Positions 4,880 to 6,754 of a stretch of DNA of 6,754 nucleotides are shown here, piece by piece. Within the stretch, counting starts at the first letter, position 1; every line of letters begins with the position of its first letter. The notes under the pieces are model-generated. The model had not been told where the DNA came from, did no database searches, and saw only the letters and a list, made by a program, of their open reading frames with translations. The position numbers were made by a program, and so were the translations under genes. Source of the DNA: Candidatus Omnitrophota bacterium (GTDB lineage: Bacteria; Omnitrophota; Gorgyraeia; S143-82); the NCBI GenBank assembly GCA_027034965.1, contig JALVWL010000229.1, forward strand, positions 1-6,754, given 5' to 3'.

Positions 4880-6754
4880 TTATCCTCCCCAGGATATACC
4901 GATCTCTGGGATGTTGTTCCAGACCTCTTCAACACTCACACCCATCTCTTCCGCCTTTTTCTCAAACATATACTGCAAGACCTCTAGTTCTCCCTTGTCA
5001 AACCAAATAAGCCCGCACAGGCCACATATATCAACCTGGACAGGAAACTTCTTCGCAAAGACCCTCTTATACATCATAGATACGGTCTTCTGCTTTACGC
5101 CAAACTTACGCTCTCCACAGACAGGACAGACAAAGGATGGCTCCCTCTTTATAGGAGCTATTTCGTATTTTTTGCTCGCCATCTCAACCATACTGAATAA
5201 CTTATCTCCCCACAGCCTTATCTCATCTGAAAAACCGACCTCTTTCCTCAATAATATCTTCTTCAAATGCTCCCTGTCCAACAGTATCCCAAGACAGTTT
5301 GGACAGGCAAGGACCATAACACCCTCATAATCAGCCCTTGATAGAAGGACATCCTTACACCTTGGACAGTATACCTGCTTCCCTGCATCCCCAGGTGCAT
5401 TATCCCCTTCTTCTCCTGCACCTTCCATCCTGGCAGATACACCAAACAGGCCCAGCATAACTTCTGGATTGTCCTGAATCATAGAGTGTCTTTCATCTCC
5501 CTCTCTCTTTATAAACGTGTCAGGAGAAAGGCCCATAGTAGCAAGTTCTTCCACACTAAAAGGTCCCTTCCAGGCACTGTCGATAAAGACCATCCATCTA
5601 TCTGGCGGGCCATCGGCCTGGGAAATGGCCTCCTGCGACTCATCTGCCAGGAAGACAAGCCCTGTCTTAGAGCGGCCCTCTATCTTGGCCTTTTCTTCGG
5701 CGATAATCTGGAGTTCAAGTTCATCAGGTGAGACCCCAGCAATATTGCAGACAATGGAAATCCTGTCAGTAATGGGCGGATGGGTATTAAATAGAGATTC
5801 GGCCAGGGGGGTGCTCGAAGAAACCCTCTCGGGCGTAAATGGATTGGAGATAAACAGCGCCCCAACTGTCTTGTCGGTTATGAGCTTTACACTCTTATGA
5901 CCGTTTTTTATCTTGAGCAGTGCCCTTGCCAGGCTTATGGGATCCCTTACTATCTTTATGGCCAAGGCATCGGCGCGATATTCCCTCTGCCTGGAGATAA
6001 GGGTGATAAGCATATAATTTAGATACGACCAGAGAAGGGATATAATAAAGATAACCAGGCCAATTAAGGCCAAGACATTTATCCCCGAGGAACGATTAAC
6101 CTTTATATTCACCCTGCTATCCCTGTCCCTGCCAGCCCTATAACTATAGGCACCTGCCAGCCCCAGTTTCAACATACCCAGGCCGACCTCCTTCATCGCC
6201 GCATAGACAGACATAATTGCACTAAACATCGTCGTGGTGACCACATCGCCTGACATAATATGCCCCATCTCATGTCCCACCACTGACTCTAACTCGTGTC
6301 TGGTAAGTTTTGCCAGCGCACCCTCTGTAACACCGATTACTATCTTGCCTGAGAAGTCCTGACAGGTAAAGGCATTGATATCTGTATCCGGCAGTATCCT
6401 GGGCTCTATATTCTTGATACCAGAGGCGATCTTGACCTCATCTATTATGTTTATAAACTGTTTGTGATAGCGGTCCTCTGGATCCGGCGGATATCCCTTG
6501 AACATAGAGACGATATGGCGCAGGGAAAATCCCGACAGGAGCCAGGAAACAAGACTCAAGAGGACTGCCGCCAGCAGGATTTGCAGGCCAAGCCTTGTAT
6601 GAAACAATAGATGATTGACCCAACGGATAACCGATGGGAAGGAGGCACTGGAGACAAACCCAATCCGCGCCACCAAAAGCACAGCATATGCGGTAATAAA
6701 AAACCCGACCGTATAGGATAGCATCAATAAAAGGAGCAGGAGAAAGACATACCT
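4880..6754 (-). CDS. M48 (HtpX-like) membrane metalloprotease with GYF_2-like domain and two TFIIB-type zinc ribbons, 5' end probably beyond window
   Basis: Residue numbers count from the TTG at 6727. The peptidase core has the zinc motif H152-E-M-G-H156, a third ligand E249 in REYRAD, and the HPP..DRI signature at 316-323. Membrane segments lie at about 1-24, 45-66 and 216-245, with a further hydrophobic stretch after the active site near 162-193, as in HtpX-type inner-membrane proteases that clear damaged membrane proteins. After residue 330 comes a GYF_2-like segment (W378 to about 427, with KGPFSVEEL). Two zinc ribbons of the zf-TFIIB type follow: C454/C457 with C475/C478 then GILLDREHLKK, and C534/C537 with C568/C571 then IWFDKGELEVL. 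The ATG at 6724 and TTG at 6727 have no ribosome binding site, and the frame stays open to 6754 with more hydrophobic codons (RYVFLLLLLL), so the true start is probably outside. It ends against the exchanger GTG. Confidence 0.9.
   Translation of the reverse strand, partial: RYVFLLLLLLMLSYTVGFFITAYAVLLVARIGFVSSASFPSVIRWVNHLLFHTRLGLQILLAAVLLSLVSWLLSGFSLRHIVSMFKGYPPDPEDRYHKQFINIIDEVKIASGIKNIEPRILPDTDINAFTCQDFSGKIVIGVTEGALAKLTRHELESVVGHEMGHIMSGDVVTTTMFSAIMSVYAAMKEVGLGMLKLGLAGAYSYRAGRDRDSRVNIKVNRSSGINVLALIGLVIFIISLLWSYLNYMLITLISRQREYRADALAIKIVRDPISLARALLKIKNGHKSVKLITDKTVGALFISNPFTPERVSSSTPLAESLFNTHPPITDRISIVCNIAGVSPDELELQIIAEEKAKIEGRSKTGLVFLADESQEAISQADGPPDRWMVFIDSAWKGPFSVEELATMGLSPDTFIKREGDERHSMIQDNPEVMLGLFGVSARMEGAGEEGDNAPGDAGKQVYCPRCKDVLLSRADYEGVMVLACPNCLGILLDREHLKKILLRKEVGFSDEIRLWGDKLFSMVEMASKKYEIAPIKREPSFVCPVCGERKFGVKQKTVSMMYKRVFAKKFPVQVDICGLCGLIWFDKGELEVLQYMFEKKAEEMGVSVEEVWNNIPEIGISWGG
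4884..4888 (-). promoter_or_regulatory. Ribosome binding site that fixes the GTG start of the exchanger
   Basis: GGAGG on the minus strand lies 4 nt before the GTG at 4879-4877 and is embedded in the last codons of the protease gene (Trp-Gly-Gly-stop). It is 19 nt from the next ATG (4864), too far to serve it. The arrangement implies translational coupling of protease and exchanger. Confidence 0.6.

Noticed and set aside
4698..5330. 210-codon plus-strand open frame opposite the exchanger and protease genes
   Set aside because: It is antisense to the alpha-1 repeat of the exchanger and to both zinc ribbons of the protease, and its translation is low-complexity Ser/Pro/Ile-rich without motifs.

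Overview
The window carries six protein-coding genes, all on the minus strand and all read leftward, plus one unusually structured intergenic region. It suggests an uncultured diderm (Gram-negative type) bacterium. The evidence is a lipobox lipoprotein with LysM and LytM domains, a secreted HtrA-type protease and an HtpX-type membrane protease. Frequent ATA (Ile) and AGG (Arg) codons, and degenerate 7-bp repeats between genes, are features I associate with candidate phyla such as Omnitrophota or related lineages, but I cannot place the organism from this sequence alone. I see no tRNA, rRNA, CRISPR array or insertion sequence.

Reading in the direction of transcription (right to left): the window opens inside an M48 (HtpX-like) membrane metalloprotease with an uncommon tail, a GYF_2-like domain and two TFIIB-type zinc ribbons. 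Its stop codon directly abuts the GTG start of a CaCA-family sodium/calcium exchanger. After a 74-bp gap holding a plausible promoter comes a tightly overlapping three-gene unit. Its members are an NlpD-like LysM/LytM lipoprotein with a degenerate peptidase site, an AAA+ ATPase of the archaeal-ATPase/DUF234 type (4-bp overlap), and a YfcE/MJ0936-type metallophosphoesterase (7-bp overlap). A T-tailed hairpin follows the last gene and probably ends this transcript.

Positions 535-1069 hold no convincing gene. They contain two diverged copies of a 55-bp heptad-repeat element in inverted orientation (663-717 and 822-876; 42 of 55 positions match). There is also a second, shorter hairpin just upstream of the last gene. 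That gene (1-534) is the N-terminal 178 residues of a secreted HtrA/DegP-type serine protease, cut by the window edge.

The shared theme is the cell envelope: two quality-control proteases (HtpX-like and HtrA-like), a probable murein amidase activator and a cation exchanger. The ATPase and phosphoesterase are translationally coupled to the lipoprotein, so they may act in the same process, but nothing in the sequence shows how. I do not see a clear defence or mobile system. The least ordinary items are the inverted heptad repeats, the M48-GYF-zinc ribbon fusion, and the ATPase whose C-terminal nuclease-like domain appears to lack catalytic residues.
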